Assembly: GCA_949299515.1 (NCBI GenBank)
Contig: CASGAP010000003.1
Location: 62,001-126,000 of the forward strand
DNA from: an uncultured Desulfovibrionaceae bacterium
Lineage (GTDB): Bacteria > Desulfobacterota > Desulfovibrionia > Desulfovibrionales > Desulfovibrionaceae
Reading direction: 5' to 3'
Length of the DNA: 64,000 nucleotides
This document shows, piece by piece, positions 63,340 to 64,000 of the stretch. Position 1 is the first letter of the stretch; every line of letters begins with the position of its first letter. The notes beneath the pieces were generated by a model that was not told where the DNA came from, searched no databases, and was given only the letters and a program-made list of their open reading frames with translations. Position numbers and translations under genes: made by a program.

Positions 63340-63663
63340 ATGAGCATTGAAAGTAATTTAGCGGCAGGGCAGATAGCAATGCGGGTAATGGACAGAGAGA
63401 TTTTTAATAAGTTGGATTGGATGATGGAAAATTTTTCAACAACAATTTCCTTAAAAATTCTCGACAGGTGGGCATTGAACAGTCCGGTGAAATTGAAGGA
63501 ACTGGAAAAACAAGGGAATGGAGGAGAGTTGATGAACAGATTAGAAGGACAGTACCATTTGGAACTGGAAGCAAAGAAAACAGAACGCTATTGGGATTTG
63601 ATAGACAGCGGCCTGAGTCACTGGGAAGTTTTGGAAGCTATGGGAATAAACGTAAATTTATAA
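63340..63663 (+). CDS. Small array protein, copy 2
   Basis: 107 aa. Same head and tail as copy 1; the variable middle reads NKLDWMMENFSTTISLKI and the second variable part EKQGNGGELMNRLEGQYHLE, where it differs most from the others (for example EKP to EKQ and QVEQE to QYHLE). Many base changes against copy 1 are silent, which argues that the protein is under selection. Own AGGAG site. Longer readings in other frames are rejected. Confidence 0.85.
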   Translation: MSIESNLAAGQIAMRVMDREIFNKLDWMMENFSTTISLKILDRWALNSPVKLKELEKQGNGGELMNRLEGQYHLELEAKKTERYWDLIDSGLSHWEVLEAMGINVNL

Positions 63664-63674
63664 GGAGAACAGCA

Positions 63675-63995
63675 ATGAGTATTGAGAGTAATTTGGCGGC
63701 AGGACAAATAGCCATGAGAGTGATGGACAGAGAAGTGTTCAGACATTTCGACGAAATGGGATTATTCGCAACAACTACAGCTTTAAAAATTTTGGACAGG
63801 TGGACGCTGAACAGTCCGGAGAAATTGAAGGAAATGGAGAAACCTTGGAACAAAGGGGAACTGTTTGATAGATTCGCAGGACAAGTGGAACAGGAATTGA
63901 AAGCAAAGGAAACAGAACGCTATTGGGATTTGATAGACAGCGGTCTGAGCCATTGGGAAGCTTTGGAAGCTATGGGAATAAAAGTAAATTTGTAA
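63675..63995 (+). CDS. Small array protein, copy 3
   Basis: 106 aa: same head (first 20 residues identical to copies 1 and 2) and tail, but the middle reads FRHFDEMGLFATTTALKI with one residue deleted, and it has TLNSPEKLKEMEK. Starts 335 bases after copy 2, itself 335 after copy 1. The window ends five bases after its stop with AAGGAGA, the ribosome site of a likely fourth copy. Function unknown. Confidence 0.85.
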   Translation: MSIESNLAAGQIAMRVMDREVFRHFDEMGLFATTTALKILDRWTLNSPEKLKEMEKPWNKGELFDRFAGQVEQELKAKETERYWDLIDSGLSHWEALEAMGIKVNL

Positions 63996-64000
63996 GGAGA

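Larger units (their letters stand above)
63005..64000 (+). repeat. Tandem gene array, period 335 bp
   Basis: Three whole units (starts 63005, 63340, 63675) and the beginning of a further one. Each unit is ribosome site, gene of 106-107 codons, short spacer. The units are not identical: ends are constrained, two inner windows vary. Confidence 0.9.

Noticed and set aside
63256..63663. Longer readings of array copies 2 and 3 starting inside the previous gene
   Set aside because: Each copy has its own AAGGAG site and ATG at a constant position; the longer readings only enter from other frames.
63005..64000. CRISPR array
   Set aside because: The regular repeat is 335 bp and coding; there are no short direct repeats with spacers.

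Overview
The window reads as the chromosome of an anaerobic or microaerophilic bacterium of the Desulfovibrionaceae type (Desulfobacterota). The evidence is a desulfoferrodoxin-rubredoxin-rubredoxin:oxygen oxidoreductase cluster, rubrerythrin, a short-Q-loop cytochrome bd oxidase, the hydrogenase maturation pair hypD-hypE, a cobalamin methionine synthase without reactivation domain, and several lineage-style conserved proteins. Base composition is moderate, lower than in the classic high-GC Desulfovibrio species; the genus is not determined.

Positions 1-58,300 are mostly housekeeping. 1-4.7 kb (minus strand): the start of a metal P-type ATPase, rsmA, an EF-G and an unknown gene. 4.8-9.9 kb (plus): cardiolipin synthase, folK, a TRASH/YHS-type protein, then an AT-rich gap and acetyl-CoA synthetase. 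10-20.4 kb (mostly minus): ilvD, the SRP RNA gene with its own promoter and terminator, secG, tpiA, a Sua5/YrdC protein and a Nudix hydrolase (plus), rubrerythrin, a YigZ-type protein, a zinc-ribbon protein, hpt, a thioredoxin-like protein and metH. 20.5-26.5 kb: rpoH, a TPR lipoprotein, a second lipoprotein, rpiB, mutY and ppiB. 26.7-32.1 kb: a tolQ-tolR-tolA-like operon extended by a two-domain TonB-type protein and a large MscS channel, facing a TolC-type gene. 33.6-39.7 kb: hypD-hypE, then DUF4390 protein / NtrY-like kinase / OppD-like ATPase. 39.8-49.6 kb (minus): two tandem SGNH acyltransferases, rarD-ispG-proS and hisH-hisF-lipoprotein. 49.7-55.3 kb (plus): serS, the oxygen/superoxide defence block dfx-rub-roo, and cydAB. 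55.3-58.2 kb: a dispersed repeat and a decayed hybrid sensor kinase.

From 58.3 kb the content changes. A tRNA-Ala(GGC) gene is followed by a putative integrated mobilizable element: a membrane protein, an AlpA-like regulator, a DUF3987 protein, a candidate oriT, and a complete ColE1-like mobilization module in which mobB and mobD lie inside mobA in another reading frame. It is followed by a tandem array of small, near-identical genes (three whole copies, period 335 bp) that runs off the end of the window. No integrase is visible, so the far end of the element is probably outside.

The most unusual items are the small-gene array, the nested ColE1-type module in a tRNA-linked element, a dispersed palindrome-bearing repeat whose two copies each begin at the stop codon of the upstream gene, and the sensor-kinase pseudogene with an A9 frameshift plus an in-frame stop. 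No CRISPR array, rRNA gene or recognisable riboswitch was seen. Assignments rest on reading motifs by eye; no database search was possible.
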